From Oncomelania hupensis (taxonomy: Eukaryota; Mollusca; Gastropoda; Littorinimorpha; Pomatiopsidae), in the NCBI GenBank assembly GCA_036898135.1, contig CM072511.1, forward strand, positions 160,017,152 to 160,081,151: a stretch of 64,000 nucleotides of DNA. The letters run 5' to 3'. The notes under the pieces are model-generated. The model had not been told where the DNA came from and ran no database searches. It saw nothing but the letters and a program-made list of their open reading frames with translations. Below, piece by piece: positions 1 through 11,461 of the stretch (the stretch's first letter is position 1; every line of letters starts with the position of its first letter). A program made the translations under genes and the position numbers.

Positions 1-380
1 CTTACCCCCTGTTCCCTTCGGTGGTTATCCCCGTCTGCCATGTTTGCCAATGGTGAGAGTGAACGTTAAACTTCAGTAGGCTATTCGTTCATTTGAGAAG
101 GCAGCCCCAATGAGTGACGAATTATATCCAAAATGTATTTATTTTTTAAAATTTATTAAATCGCGGCGACGAAAGATTAAGTACACGATCAACTTGAAAA
201 CGGAATGGAAGCACGAGGTTTTTAGACGGCGCGAATCGCCAGCGACTTTCTTACTGCTAAACAAGAGGTCTTTGCGCTCTCTTGTTGTTTTTGTTTGTTT
301 TGTTCTCTCTTTCTCTCCCAATAAGTGCTAGAGTACTTGTAACGACGTTACCCAACTTGACTGTTTTTTGTCTTTCCAGG
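1..380. other. No gene recognised (left edge)
   Basis: AT-rich DNA with short open frames on both strands, none showing recognisable motifs or splice-site context. It ends where a retroposon tail begins. Confidence 0.4.
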
Positions 381-958
381 ATTACATTACATTACATGAT
401 TATTGCTTTAGGTCCAGCGGACTCTTCCGAGCCAAATCAGGACCGGACAACCCCTTATCCGCATAAAAGATCTGCTGAAACAACCCTAGTGGTAAAACTG
501 AAAGCTCTCCAACAGCCAGTCACTTTACAATAAAAACATCCCACGCAGGGGACGCTGAGGCTGTACTCTAATTTATTGAACCCCCGTTTACAAAAACAAA
601 ATAGAATACAAACATCATTATAAATTATCAACAAAACACATACATATAAAATGCCCACATTGCTAAATAATAACATCATAGGAAGCCCTAGTGACCACCT
701 GGCAGAAAGCGTCCAATATTCCCAAGCTGATCCAACAGACCTCACACACAAATAAGGAGTCTTGTCCCGGAAGAGTTTTCAAGAAAAAGGGTAGGTGACT
801 GGTCTAGCGAAGAAGAAGATAGTATAGCAGATTGTTAGAACAGAGCAGGAATGAGAAAGAGCAAACGAGAAAGACAGCGACAGCGGGAATTTAAAGCACT
901 AAATTTCCAGAAAGTGGGGATACTATTTATACTGAAACCCCCGGCACCCCAACGGGGG
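381..958 (-). mobile_element. Short non-LTR retroposon (family R), near full length
   Basis: This is the first of several copies of one family (others at 30184, 32998, 58231 and 61637). It lies on the minus strand: its 3' end is at the left, where an ATTACATTACAT tail precedes the conserved hairpin core GGTCCAGCGGACTCTTCCGA. Its 5' end is near the CCCGTTGGGG motif at 940-958. On the minus strand the 5' end contains TATAAATAG and an AATAAA lies about two thirds along. A roughly 98-residue hydrophobic minus-strand frame (455-751) recurs in shortened form in other copies but has no recognised function. I see no clear target duplication here. It could be a SINE or an internally deleted LINE. Confidence 0.75.
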
Positions 959-1275
959 AATTTCTATGATTATCTGGGCACACTTTAAAACTGTCGGAGA
1001 AGGTAGGGGTGGGGTAGAGAGAGAAATCAGAACGACCCCAATGTCGGTCGGTCCGTCCGTTGGAAGCCATATCTAAACAACCACTAAACGGATTTTGACC
1101 AAACTCCATAGGAACATTGCCTAGGTTAGTGGCCTGCCTCTCGTGCCATCACAGTTGTGCTAGTGCAAAGTTTAAGGTCACAGGCGCCATTTTGTTGCTA
1201 AGCATACTTTGCTCAATATCTCAAAAACGGCTGAAGCAGTTTTGTTGAGTTTTGTTTTTTAAAAAAAAGGTACTT
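959..1275. other. No gene recognised
   Basis: Unique-looking spacer between the retroposon and the minisatellite; I see no coding or RNA motif in it. Confidence 0.4.
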
Positions 1276-2592
1276 TAAATCATGGGCCATCTTTCAGTAG
1301 CAGTCCTGTAAATCATGGGCCATCTTTCAGTAGCAGTCCTGTAAATCATGGGCCATCTTTCAGTAGCAGTACTGTAAATCATAAGCCATCCTTCAGGAGC
1401 AGTCCTGTAAATCATAGCCATCCTTCAGGAGCAGTCCTGTAAATCATAGCCATCCTTCAGTAGCAGTCCTGTAAATCATAAGCCATCCTTCAATAGCAGT
1501 CCTGTAAACCATAAGCCACCCTTCAGTAGCAGTCCTGTAAACCATAAGCCATCTTTCAGTGGCAGTCTTGTAATTTATAAGCCATCTTTCAGTAGCAGTC
1601 CTGTAAACCATAAGCCATCCTTCAGTAGCAGTCCTGTAAATCATAAGCCATCTTTCAGTGGCAGTCTTGTAATTTATAAGCCATCTTTCAGTAGCAGTCT
1701 TGTAAGCTTAACTCATGGGCCATCTTCAGTAGCAGTAGGCCTACTGTAAATCATGGGCCATCTTTCAGTAGCAGTCTTGTAAATCATGGGCCATCTTTCA
1801 GTAGCAGTAGGCCTACTGTAAATCATGGGCCATCTTTCAGTAGCAGTCCTGTAAATCATGGGCCATCTTTCAGTAGCAGTAGGCCTACTGTAAATCATGG
1901 GCCATCTTTCAGTAGCAGTCCTGTAAATCATGGGCCATCTTTCAGTAGCAGTTCTGTAAATCATGGGCCATCTTCATCTTTCAATAGCAGTCCTGTAAAT
2001 CATGGGCCATCTTTCAGTAGCAGTAGGCCTACTGTAAATCATGGGCCATCTTTCAGTAGCAGTCCTGTAAATCATGGGCCATCTTTCAGTAGCAGTTCTG
2101 TAATTCATGGGCCATCTTTCAGTAGCAGTTCTGTAAATCATGGGCCATCTTTCAGTAGCAGTCCTGTATATCATGGGCCATCTTTCAGTAGCAGTCCTGT
2201 ATATCATGGGCCATCTTTCAGTAGCAGTTCTGTATATCATGGGCCATCTTTCAGTAGCAGTCCTGTAAATCATGGGCCATCTTTCAGTAGCAGTTCTGTA
2301 AACCATGGGCCATCTTTCAGTAGCAGTCCTGTAAATCATGGGTCATCTTTCAGTAGCAGTTCTGTAAACCGTGGGCCATCTTTCAATAGCAGTCCTGTAA
2401 ATCATGGGCCATCTTTCAGTAGCAGTCCTGTAAATCATGGGTCATCTTTCAGTAGCAGTCCTGTAAATCATGGGCCATCTTTCAGTAGCAGTCCTGTAAA
2501 TCATGGGCCATCTTTCAGTAGCAGTCCTGTAAATCATGGGTCATCTTTCAGTAGCAGTCCTGTAAATCATGGGCCATCTTTCAGTAGCAGTC
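1276..2592. repeat. 33-bp minisatellite array, about 40 units
   Basis: Tandem units built around ATCATGGGCCATCTTTCAGT followed by AGCAGTCCTGTAA, 33 bp per unit. The left third (1380-1730) is more diverged, with AAGCCATCC variants, and the right part is homogeneous. Some units carry an extra AGGCCTACT palindromic insert. Because 33 is divisible by three, the minus strand stays open as an 11-residue repeat (MIYRTATERWP), which is a by-product of the period and not a gene. Confidence 0.95.
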
Positions 2593-2871
2593 CCGTTGTC
2601 CGTCATTACCTCAGTCGGTGGCTCCGTCGCTGGGAATTTCACTTTTTTGTTGTTCCAAACACACTTGTGGCCTTATCTCAACAATAATGGAACCAACATT
2701 TATTATTTTTACTTTGCGGGTATTGTAACAATGGCTAAGTTTGTGAGATCTTTCGTACTTGTACTTTGCCAAAGGTTAAGGTCCGTTTGCTTCGTCATTT
2801 TCTATAAACGTTTTGCGCTGTATGTAAAACTTGCTTCAGCCGATTTTACTTTCTTGCAGATAGTTCAGATA
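2593..2871. other. Spacer between two minisatellites
   Basis: A 103-residue plus-strand frame crosses this spacer but begins inside the minisatellite and ends at the next array, so I do not treat it as a gene. Confidence 0.4.
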
Positions 2872-3360
2872 GTGGCCTAACCTATCATGTCATTCCATGT
2901 GTTAGTGGCCTAGCCTATCATTCCATGTATTAGTGGCCTAGCCTATCATTCCACGTGTTAGTGGGTCTAGCCTATCATATCATGTGCTAGTGGCCTAGCC
3001 TATCATTCCATGTGTTAGTGGCCTAGCCTATCATTCCATGTACTGTATTAGTGGCCTAGCCTATCATTCCATGTGTTAGTGGCTTAGCCTATCATTCCAC
3101 GTGTTAGTGGGTCTAGCCTATCATATCATGTGCTAGTGGCCTAGCCTATCATTCCATGTGTTAGTGGCCTAGCCTATCATTCCATGTGTTAGTGGCCTAG
3201 CTTATCATTCCAAGTGTTAGTGGCTTAGCCTATCATTCCATGTGTTAGTGACCTAGCCTATCATTCCAAGTGTTAGTGGTTTAACCTATCATTCCATATG
3301 TTAGTGGCCTAACCTATCATTCCACGTGTTAGTGGCCTAACCTATCATTCCACGTGTTAC
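2872..3360. repeat. 28-bp minisatellite array, about 17 units
   Basis: Units of the form GTGTTAGTGGCCTAGCCTAT plus CATTCCAT. A variant pair (GTGGGTCTAGCC next to a unit with CATATCATGTGC) appears twice, near 2955 and near 3105, so the array contains a larger duplicated block. Confidence 0.9.
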
Positions 3361-4114
3361 CTTTTGCTTGGTTAGGATCAGGCCGAGTCACAACACTATT
3401 GAAAATGGTTGGTTCTCGTCTATGTGCGTGATTGACTGCAAATACCTTGGAATGGCTTGCCATCTTGTTTTAATCACTAAGCCTTTAGATGGACCAACAA
3501 AGAATCCTAGGGTTAGTCGCTAACTGACTTCACCAAAACTGTATTTCAGCGGAATGTCCCCTTGAGCTTCAGTTTACTGCGCTTGAATGATTTTGGTCAA
3601 TGAGGACTAGAAATATTATGACTTCAAAGTGCGGCAGATGTTTTTGAATTTTTTTTTCCTCCAACTTTTGCAATAGGTTTTATTTTTTATTTTTTCCTCC
3701 AACTTTTGCACTAGGTGGTAATAATACTGGATGCTATTTACACGCTTAGCCCTAAAGCAGGCTCACACCGCGGCGATCTCTACCCACCTACACACTCACA
3801 TGTTTTACCCACTCTCATACACACAACAAACACAATCGTTTAAAATCGGGCCCCAGCCAACCCTTCCCATCTTCTACCTTGGTAGCGGACCTGGCGCCGC
3901 GTGTCCGGATTAGGGTTGTTTCAGCAACTGTTCTATACAGATCAAGGGCGAGCCCTCTTTCAACCAAGTTGTGGTCCTGATTCGGCAGGACCCTATAAAC
4001 AATAACAAACTAAATACATACCAGCGCTTGTGCTTCAGAACGACAGCGGTGGCTTCATAGCATTCATGCACATTGCGATTCTCAGTTAATTCGCGTCTCT
4101 TTCTCCCTTTTCTT

Positions 4115-4158
<44 letters not shown>

Positions 4159-5400
4159 GGGTTTCTCTTTTTTTTAATTTCCCATTCTACAATACAATAC
4201 AATACAATACAATACAATGCAAGGTAACGCAACACAACCCAATACAAGTCAGTGCAAATACAAATAAAATACAAATAGATTACAAGTCAATACAAATACA
4301 ACACAATGCAAGTCAATACAATACAATACATTTTTATTACCTTAAACAATGTACACAAGCGTAGATCATTACATTAATTATAAGTCAAAAAGCATATATA
4401 AAGACATGTGTATAAAATGAACAAAATGTACAATCATGAACACAAATTACAAGCAACTCTTAGTAATCTACACTCATTCAAGGTGTTCCAGTTATAAATA
4501 ATCAACACATTCATGGAAGCAACTATCATAATTCATAAAAATTAAATCTCATCAATCCAACACATTCAGACCACTAATAGGCCTACTACTATCACATCTC
4601 CCTATCACAATCACATTTCAGCATTTCCATTCAGCAAGTTACAAAATACATAACTGTCACGGTCACAGTTTTCATAATAAATTCCATTCATACCAGCCAC
4701 TGTTGCCTACAGTTTCTTTCTTACATTTCGTCAAGGTAGTAGGCCTACGTTGAAATCAAAGTGGATAGAATTTCCTAAAATGAGAGGTACATATTTTGAA
4801 GCAAACATCCTGAGAATACATAAAATGCAACCAAAAAAAGTATATCACGCCGTGCTACTTTTCAAGTTAGGGCATAATTTCTTACATGAACGGTGGCAAA
4901 CTTGAGAAAAAAGTAGTATAATAGTAAACACAGATGGAAAGAAAATGTAGATTTGAGCATGACAACAACCAGCAAAGTAGTAGCATATTTTGTAAATAAA
5001 TTTCGAACATTTTTGTGATTGAAAATTAAATTTCAGTGAGACAGTAACACTTTTTAAGACTGCAAAAATTGCCATTTTGACTCCCATGTCTGTCTCGGTG
5101 TGTGTTTGTTTGCCTGTTTGTTGATCTCCGGCGTTAACGGACCAAGTGAGTTGAAACGTTGTACACAGGAGTTATTCAATGCTAGATAGATGCTCAGTGA
5201 AAATGGAATTCCTGTTTTCCTCTCAAGAGACGCGGCCGCAATGCAGCGCCACAATCAAGGTTGGATATCTGGCATTTTTTACTGTCAGAAGGAATTGAAG
5301 GCTGGGAAACAGATTTGAAGGGTAGACCTATTAGGTCAGTGACCACCAAAAATGGGAGTGACAGACTCAAAACGCGGCGACCTGTGTCAACCTATGCCAT
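3361..5400. other. Non-coding stretch with poly-T and ATACA repeats
   Basis: Poly-T of about 40 bases around 4118-4153 is followed by a degenerate (ATACA)n tract at about 4189-4333. The rest is AT-rich and shows no gene that I can support. The segment 5090-5260 reads like an interspersed repeat, but I do not recognise it. Confidence 0.5.
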
Positions 5401-6614
5401 GTGGGTTCGGGCACTGAATAGAATAGACCCAACATTTCCCAGCGTGTCGTAAGAGGCGACTAACAGGGGGGTGATGTCAGCACGGCATCACTGGGCGAAA
5501 GTCTTCTACACGAAAGTCACCGGCCAGGACGGAGGAACCTCACGTTACTATAGGTCAACGAACACGTGCTCGGGGCCAAGGCGAGCCACACTACTCGTGG
5601 ATTTCAGCTGTGGCCAACAGCCTGAGGAGGATTGGGCACCGCCAGGTCTTTCTTGATGAAAAGAACCATTCACTCCCTACCGGATTGGTCGTCGCCCGGG
5701 TCCCCAAGGACCGGGTCTCCGTTGGCCACCAGGACGGAGATGATAAATGTGTTATTGGTGGACAACTTAGCAAGATCCGTCATAGGATTCTGGAATGTAA
5801 TGACCCTAACTGCGGAGAAAAAATTAGAAGAACTGGCCCACGAGCTGGATCACTATTGATGGAACATTTTAGGTATCAGCGAACTGTGATGGAAAGGTCT
5901 AGGTGAAACAACGATCGGAAATGACCACAAGCTTTATTTCAGCGGAAAATGACAGGCATGAACACGGATTGGATTCTTGGTCCACAAAGACATTTTAGCC
6001 ACTGTCATTGGCTTCCTCCATGTCTTTAGTAGACTCAGTATCATCCGTCTGAGAGCAGCCCCTTTCAACATCACCATCATTCAGGCTGCCCCAACATCAG
6101 ACTGTGACGACAGCGAAGTCGAGGATTTCTATGATCATCTGCATGTTGTCCTTGACCAAGTGCCGAAGAAGGACATAGTCATAATACAAGGCGATTGGAA
6201 TGCCAAGATTGGCCAAGATGCGTACCACAACTTAAAAGACGCATGTGGACCCAACTTCAACAACGAAACAAATGACAGAGGTCTGAGACTCTGGGAGTTT
6301 GCCAGATACAACAATCTGATACAGTAAGCACGCTTGGTCTCCACAAAAAATCCAGACGATGGACTTGGCACAGTCCCAGCCGGGAGCACCACAACGAGAT
6401 TGACGACATCATGGTCAAGAAACGCTTCAGACCAAGCATCAACATTGGTAGAACACGCACTTTTCCAGGAGCAGACATCGGAAGTGACCACGACCTCGTG
6501 ATGGTGTCTTTCTTGCTCCACTTGAAGAGAATAAACAAAGCAAAGTACACAGACTGAAGTTTCACCTGGACAAACTGCAAGATCCAGAGGTGGCAGAAAT
6601 ATTCCAAGCCACAA
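5401..6614 (+). mobile_element. RTE LINE fragment, 5' part only (copy A)
   Basis: Matches the 5' leader and endonuclease portion of the intact RTE at 8122 onward: it opens with GTGGGTTCGGGCA and contains the GTCGTAAGAGGCGACTAA leader motif. Recognisable endonuclease pieces are IIQGDWNAKIG (about 6179) and DIGSDHDLVM (about 6477). The frame is broken by several indels and stops. The match stops at GCCACAAATT, where a TTTC tract begins; reverse transcriptase and the 3' end are missing. The same truncation is present in copy B, so it predates the duplication. Confidence 0.85.
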
Positions 6615-7036
6615 ATTCTTTCTTTCTTTCTTTCTTTCTTTCGTTCTCTTTTCTTTCTTTCTTTTCTTTTTTCTTTCTTTCCTTCCTTCTATCTTTCTTT
6701 CTTTTGTTGGCTATTTATTTTTTCTTTCTTTTATTTTTAAAAAAGTTTTTCCTTCTTTCTGTCTTTTATTCTTTCTTTTTCCTCTTTTTCTCGTTATTTT
6801 TTCCATTCTCTTTTTTTTATTTGTTTCATTCTTTTTTTATTTTCTTTTTTTTTTTCATTGCATCTTTCTTCTTTCTTTCCTACTTTTTATTCTTTCTTTA
6901 AAATTTTTTTTTGGTTTTCAATTTTCTTTTTTTCTTTTTTTAATTTATTTTATTTTTTTTCTTTCCTTTTAACTTTCTTCCTTTTAACTTTCTTTATTCT
7001 TTCTTTATTATTTTTTTTCTTTCTTTCATTGTTTTA
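6615..7036. repeat. TTTC-rich pyrimidine tract (copy A)
   Basis: Degenerate (TTTC)n and T-rich DNA. The last 11 bases (TCATTGTTTTA, 7026-7036) are the left target-site duplication of the RTE insertion. The tract resumes at 11481. Confidence 0.9.
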
Positions 7037-7277
7037 TGGTGTATAAATGTACAGAAGGTAACAAACGTACTATAGCATGATGATGAAAGAGACATGTAAG
7101 TAAATGCAGAGGTGTAAAGGTCAGTTTGTTTTTTTTAAAATTTTTCTAATTTGTCTGATTATGTGCCGTTATATATCACGTCCCCCTCTTTGAATTTAAA
7201 TTAGTTGTTTTTTTTAATTATTTAAAATAATTATTTCAAGTGACAATTTATGTATGTGTGTATTTGAAAAACCACAG

Positions 7278-7452
7278 GTGACAGTAGATTTGGCATGGAG
7301 TCCAGACTGTGTAGACTTGCGTTGTTATGACAGTGCTGGCCTTGCCAGGGTGACCGACTTTCTGTTTGTCATGGCGTACGATGAACAGAGTCAGATCTTT
7401 GGAGAACAGTGCCTGGCTCTGGCCAATTCTCACTACCAGAAAACAGTGCAAG
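7278..7452 (+). pseudogene. CTBS: Captured exon of a di-N-acetylchitobiase-like gene
   Basis: One 175-bp open segment bounded by CCACAG at its left and a weak donor (AAG then GTCAAC) at its right. It encodes VTVDLAWSPDCVDLRCYD, followed by DFLFVMAYDEQSQIFGEQC and a short tail ending in YQKTVQ. The FVMAYDEQSQ segment is the beta-6 substrate-binding motif of GH18 chitobiases, and the order and spacing match lysosomal di-N-acetylchitobiase, which splits the reducing-end GlcNAc from chitobiose cores of glycoproteins. No catalytic DxxDxDxE motif or other exon is nearby, so this is an isolated exon. It lies in the same direction as the RTE. Just after it is an interspersed repeat (CTCCAAGGTCAAGGTCACTG) also seen near 19652. 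It is absent from copy B. Confidence 0.82.
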
Positions 7453-8121
7453 GTCAACCTCACTCCAAGGTCAAGGTCACTGGAGCTGTCCAAAGTCAGT
7501 TAGTGTAAGTACTTCGAAGTATTTCAGACTTGTTGTATTTAAAGATTATGGATGGATCTTTCATATTCTGCTTTTGCGTTGATTTTGAAGGTGAGGGTCA
7601 TTTTAGGCCTTGCAAAAACATACACGAAATATGTCATCGGACAGTGGAATGGCTCTATTTTACCCATAGTATGCACCAATATTGGGTTATTTAATCATGC
7701 ATGAGCATGAGAGGTTACGTGAAGGTCAAAGTCATCCCAAGGCCAAGGTCACTGTTGGTCAAGGTCACTATTTTTTGGTTGGCATAATACAACTTTTGCT
7801 TTAGTTGATTTGATATTACATGAGTGTATTTGGAGCTGGAGGTCTAGGTTATCTCAAGGTCAAGAGCATAGAAAGATCATAAAAGTCGGTATTACTTTGC
7901 ATTTTAATGCCCGTGTTTCATTTTTTTTTCTGGGCAGACATTTTGATGTTAAATATAGCAAATTCCATAAGGAGTGTGTGAGTCATATGGGCTTTGCCCT
8001 TCTAGTTAAACACATTGGTAATGCATATTTTATCATGCCTTTATTGTCCTTGATGAACATTTATATTGCTTGAATTTAGTGCTTGATGTTTTTTTTTTAC
8101 ATACGTTGTATCGTATGCTCT
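7453..8121 (+). other. Intron-like flank of the captured exon
   Basis: Non-coding DNA rich in AAGGTCAAGGTCAC-type repeats between the chitobiase exon and the RTE leader. No gene seen. It is part of the transduced segment. Confidence 0.55.
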
Positions 8122-8392
8122 GTGGGTTCGGGCATTAAATAGAATAGACCCAACGTTTCCCGGCGTGTCGTAAGAGGCGACTAACAGGGGTGATGTTAGC
8201 ACGGCATCACTGGGCGAAAGTCTTCTACACAGAAGTCACCGGCCAGGGCGGAGGAACCTCACGTTACTACAGGTTCAACGACCATGTGCTCAGGGCCAAG
8301 GCGAGCCACACTGTATTCGTGGATTTCGGCTGTGGCCAACAGCCTGGAGAGGATTGGGCACCGCCAGGTCTTTTTTGCCCAAGACACACTAC
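8122..8392 (+). promoter_or_regulatory. RTE 5' leader
   Basis: Begins at TGTGGGTTCGGGCATT and contains the motif GTCGTAAGAGGCGACTAA, shared with the RTE fragment at 5401. It leads to the first in-frame ATG at 8393. RTE leaders are thought to carry the internal promoter; no promoter element is directly visible. Confidence 0.55.
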
Positions 8393-11300
8393 ATGATGAC
8401 ACAACCCACTAATTCCATACCGGATCGGTCGTCGCCCGGGTCGTCACACGGCACAAGGACCGCGCCTTCCGTTGGCCACCAGGACGGAGGTGTTAAGTAT
8501 GCTACTGATGGACAATTTAGCAAGATCCGCACGAGAAACAACATCGTCATAGGAACCTGGAATGTCAGGACCCTAACTGCGGAAGGAAAATTAGAAGAAC
8601 TGGCCCACGAGTTGGACCACTATCGATGGAATGTTCTAGGTATCAGCGAACTGCGCTGGAAAGGCCTAGGTGAAACAACGACCGACAAAGGCCACAAGCT
8701 CTATTTCAGCGGTAGGGATGACAGGCACGAACACGGCGTTGGATTCTTGGTCCACAAGAACATTCTAGCCACTGTCATGGGTTGCCGCCCAGTCTCCAGT
8801 AGACTCATTACCATCCGCCTGAGAGCAGCCCCTTTCAACATCACCATCATCCAGGCCTACGCCCCAACATCAGACTATGACGACAGCGAAGTGGAGGATT
8901 TTTATGAAAATCTACAGGCGGTCCTTGACCAAGTGCCGAAGAAGGACATAGTCATAGTGCAAGGCGACTGGAATGCCAAGGTTGGCCAAGATGCGCACCA
9001 CAACTGGGGAGACACATGTGGACCCCACTGCAACAACGAGACAAATGACAGGGGTCTGAGACTCTTGGAGTTTGCCAGATACAACAATCTGGTACTGGCA
9101 AACACGCTTGGTCTCCACAAAAACTCCAGACGATGGACATGGCACAGTCCTGGCGGGGAGCATCACAACCAAATAGACTACATCATGGTCAAGAAACGCT
9201 TCAGATCAAGCATCAACATTGGCAGGACACGTACTTTTCCAGGAGCAGACATCGGAAGTGACCACGATCTCGTGATGATGTCTTTCCGGCTCCACTTGAA
9301 GAGAGTAAATACAGCAAAGTGCACTAGACTGAAGTTCGACCTGGACAAACTGCAAGACCCGGAGGTGGCAGAACTATTTCAGGCCACAATTGGAGGGAAA
9401 TTTGCACCACTGCTCATTTTGGGGGCTGGTGAAGTAGATGTCAACACCATGACCACCACCTTCAACTCAGCTGTGACAGATGCCGCCACTGAGATCCTTG
9501 GCAAGCACCGACCAAAGAAGAAGCTGTGGATCACACCTGAACTTTTGGATCTGTGTGATAAACGAAGAGAGATGAAAAAGAAAAAGAACACCTCACAGGG
9601 AGCTGATGTCTACCGAAAAATCAACAATGACATCCGAAAAGGCATGCTCACAGCAAAGGAGAACTGGATAGAAGATCAATGCCAGGAAATAGAGAACAGT
9701 CTGAACAAGAACAACAGCAAGAAGGCCTACCAGACTGTGAAGCGGCTGACAAGTGTCAAACAGCCCAAAGTCTCCACTATCCAAAGCAAGTCTGGCATAT
9801 GCCTTACAGAAGAACAAGAAGTCTTGGACAGATGGACAGAGTACTGCTCTGACCTTTACAACCATACATCAAATGGAGACCCATCAGTTCTAGCATGTCC
9901 CGAGAACAGAGAAGAAGAAGAAATCCTCCCAATTCTCCGGGAAGAAGTTGAGGCAGCAGTGCAAGCGCTAAAGAAAGGGAAGTCAGCGGGAGTGGACAAC
10001 ATACCCGCGGAACTGCTACAAGCAGGAGGAGAAGCGATGATTGATGCCCTCACCATTATCTGTAACAAGATCTGGCAGAGTGGGGAGTGGCCTATACCAT
10101 GGACCCAGTCGCTTGTCATCACTCTTCCCAAAAAAGGTAACCTTCAGGAGTGTGAAAATTACCGGACCATCAGCCTCATCAGCCATCCCAGCAAGGTCCT
10201 CCTGAAAATAATACTCAACAGGTTGAAACCCCAAGCTGAACAAATCATAGCTGAAGAACAATCAGGATTCAGGGCAGGGCGAAGTACCACTGAGCAGATT
10301 TTCAACCTCAGAATAATCTGTGAGAAATACCTACAGCACCAACAACATCTATATCATGTGTTCATAGACTTCAAGAAGGCGTTTGACCGAGTCTGGCATG
10401 CAGCTCTATGGGCAACAATGAAAGTGTACAACATCAGCCCTAAAATTATTGAAGTCATCAAAAGCCTGTATGACAAGGCTACCAGTGCAGTCCTCCACAA
10501 CAGAGCCATCGGGAATTGGTTCAGAACAACAATTGGTGTGCGTCAAGGATGCCTACTCTCTCCAACACTCTTCAACATCTTCCTAGAGCGCATCATGTCG
10601 GATGCTCTTGCAGACCATGAAGGCACAGTCAGCATAGGGGGTAGAGCAATCTCCAATCTTCGTTTTGCAGATGACATTGATGGATTGGCTGGAGAGGAAC
10701 AAGAACTTGAACAGCTGGTACAGAGGCTTGACACCACCTCCAAAGCCTATGGAATGGAAATAAGTGCAGAGAAGACCAAAATGATGACCAACAACACCAA
10801 TGGCATCAATACGGACATCAAAGTCCAAGGCCAATCCCTCGACACAGTGCATAGCTTCAAATATTTAGGAGCCATTGTATCAGACAATGGGTCCCGACAG
10901 GAAGTCCTCTCCAGGATCGCACAAACAACTGCTGCCCTGACAAGGTTGAAGCCCATTTGGAAAGACAGGACCATCAGTCTACATTCCAAAGTAAGACTGC
11001 TGCGCTCCCTTGTCATCTCCATCTTCCTATATGCTTGCGAAGCATGGACCCTCACAGCAGATCTCCAACGAAGAATACAAAGCATGGAGATGAGGTGCTA
11101 CAGAAGACTTCTGGGAATTTCCTATACCCAACACATCACCAACGACGAAGTCCGACAGACCATCACACAAGCCATTGGACAACACGATGACCTGCTAACA
11201 GTGGTGAAGAAACGGAAACTTCGGTGGTATGGCCACGTCACCAGATCATCAGGCCTTGCAAAGACTATTCTGCAAGGCACAGTGCAAGGAGGTAGAAGAA

Positions 11301-11461
11301 GAGGGAGACCGAAAAAGAGGTGGGAGGACAACATTCGAGAATGGACTGGTTTGACACTGAGCGAAGCCATCAGGGCTGCTGAGGACAGAGAAAGATGGAG
11401 TATGCTGGTTAAACGATCATCTGTGGTGCCCCTACGACCTTCGGGTTACGGGACAGGATAG
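8393..11461 (+). CDS. RTE-clade retrotransposon polyprotein (endonuclease + reverse transcriptase), intact
   Basis: An uninterrupted frame of 1022 residues from the first ATG (it stays open 13 codons further upstream without an ATG). The apurinic-type endonuclease comes first: GTWNVRTL (about residue 55), ISELRWKG, AYAPTSDYD, GDWNAKVG, and the catalytic SDHD motif near residue 290. Reverse transcriptase follows, with IDFKKAFDRVWH, GVRQGCLLSPTLF and the FADD active site near residue 757. The C-terminus (LRWYGHVTR, RGRPKKRW) is typical of RTE/BovB elements. The stop codon lies inside the short GGATAGGATAGG tail, a known RTE trait. The intact frame and near-identity to the fragment at 60412 suggest recent activity (inference). 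It nicks target DNA and primes reverse transcription of its own RNA. Confidence 0.95.
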   Translation: MMTQPTNSIPDRSSPGSSHGTRTAPSVGHQDGGVKYATDGQFSKIRTRNNIVIGTWNVRTLTAEGKLEELAHELDHYRWNVLGISELRWKGLGETTTDKGHKLYFSGRDDRHEHGVGFLVHKNILATVMGCRPVSSRLITIRLRAAPFNITIIQAYAPTSDYDDSEVEDFYENLQAVLDQVPKKDIVIVQGDWNAKVGQDAHHNWGDTCGPHCNNETNDRGLRLLEFARYNNLVLANTLGLHKNSRRWTWHSPGGEHHNQIDYIMVKKRFRSSINIGRTRTFPGADIGSDHDLVMMSFRLHLKRVNTAKCTRLKFDLDKLQDPEVAELFQATIGGKFAPLLILGAGEVDVNTMTTTFNSAVTDAATEILGKHRPKKKLWITPELLDLCDKRREMKKKKNTSQGADVYRKINNDIRKGMLTAKENWIEDQCQEIENSLNKNNSKKAYQTVKRLTSVKQPKVSTIQSKSGICLTEEQEVLDRWTEYCSDLYNHTSNGDPSVLACPENREEEEILPILREEVEAAVQALKKGKSAGVDNIPAELLQAGGEAMIDALTIICNKIWQSGEWPIPWTQSLVITLPKKGNLQECENYRTISLISHPSKVLLKIILNRLKPQAEQIIAEEQSGFRAGRSTTEQIFNLRIICEKYLQHQQHLYHVFIDFKKAFDRVWHAALWATMKVYNISPKIIEVIKSLYDKATSAVLHNRAIGNWFRTTIGVRQGCLLSPTLFNIFLERIMSDALADHEGTVSIGGRAISNLRFADDIDGLAGEEQELEQLVQRLDTTSKAYGMEISAEKTKMMTNNTNGINTDIKVQGQSLDTVHSFKYLGAIVSDNGSRQEVLSRIAQTTAALTRLKPIWKDRTISLHSKVRLLRSLVISIFLYACEAWTLTADLQRRIQSMEMRCYRRLLGISYTQHITNDEVRQTITQAIGQHDDLLTVVKKRKLRWYGHVTRSSGLAKTILQGTVQGGRRRGRPKKRWEDNIREWTGLTLSEAIRAAEDRERWSMLVKRSSVVPLRPSGYGTG

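Noticed and set aside
381..958. Solo LTR (because of TATAAATAG and AATAAA on the minus strand)
   Set aside because: Copies have variable-length target duplications of 12-15 bp, short-repeat tails and 5' truncation, which are marks of non-LTR retroposition; LTR ends TG...CA are absent.
1444..2339. Repetitive 11-residue proteins on the minus strand
   Set aside because: An open frame is forced by the 33-bp period of the minisatellite; no start context, signal or domain.
6590..7046. Phe/Leu-rich putative membrane proteins in the TTTC tract
   Set aside because: Low-complexity translation of a pyrimidine repeat.
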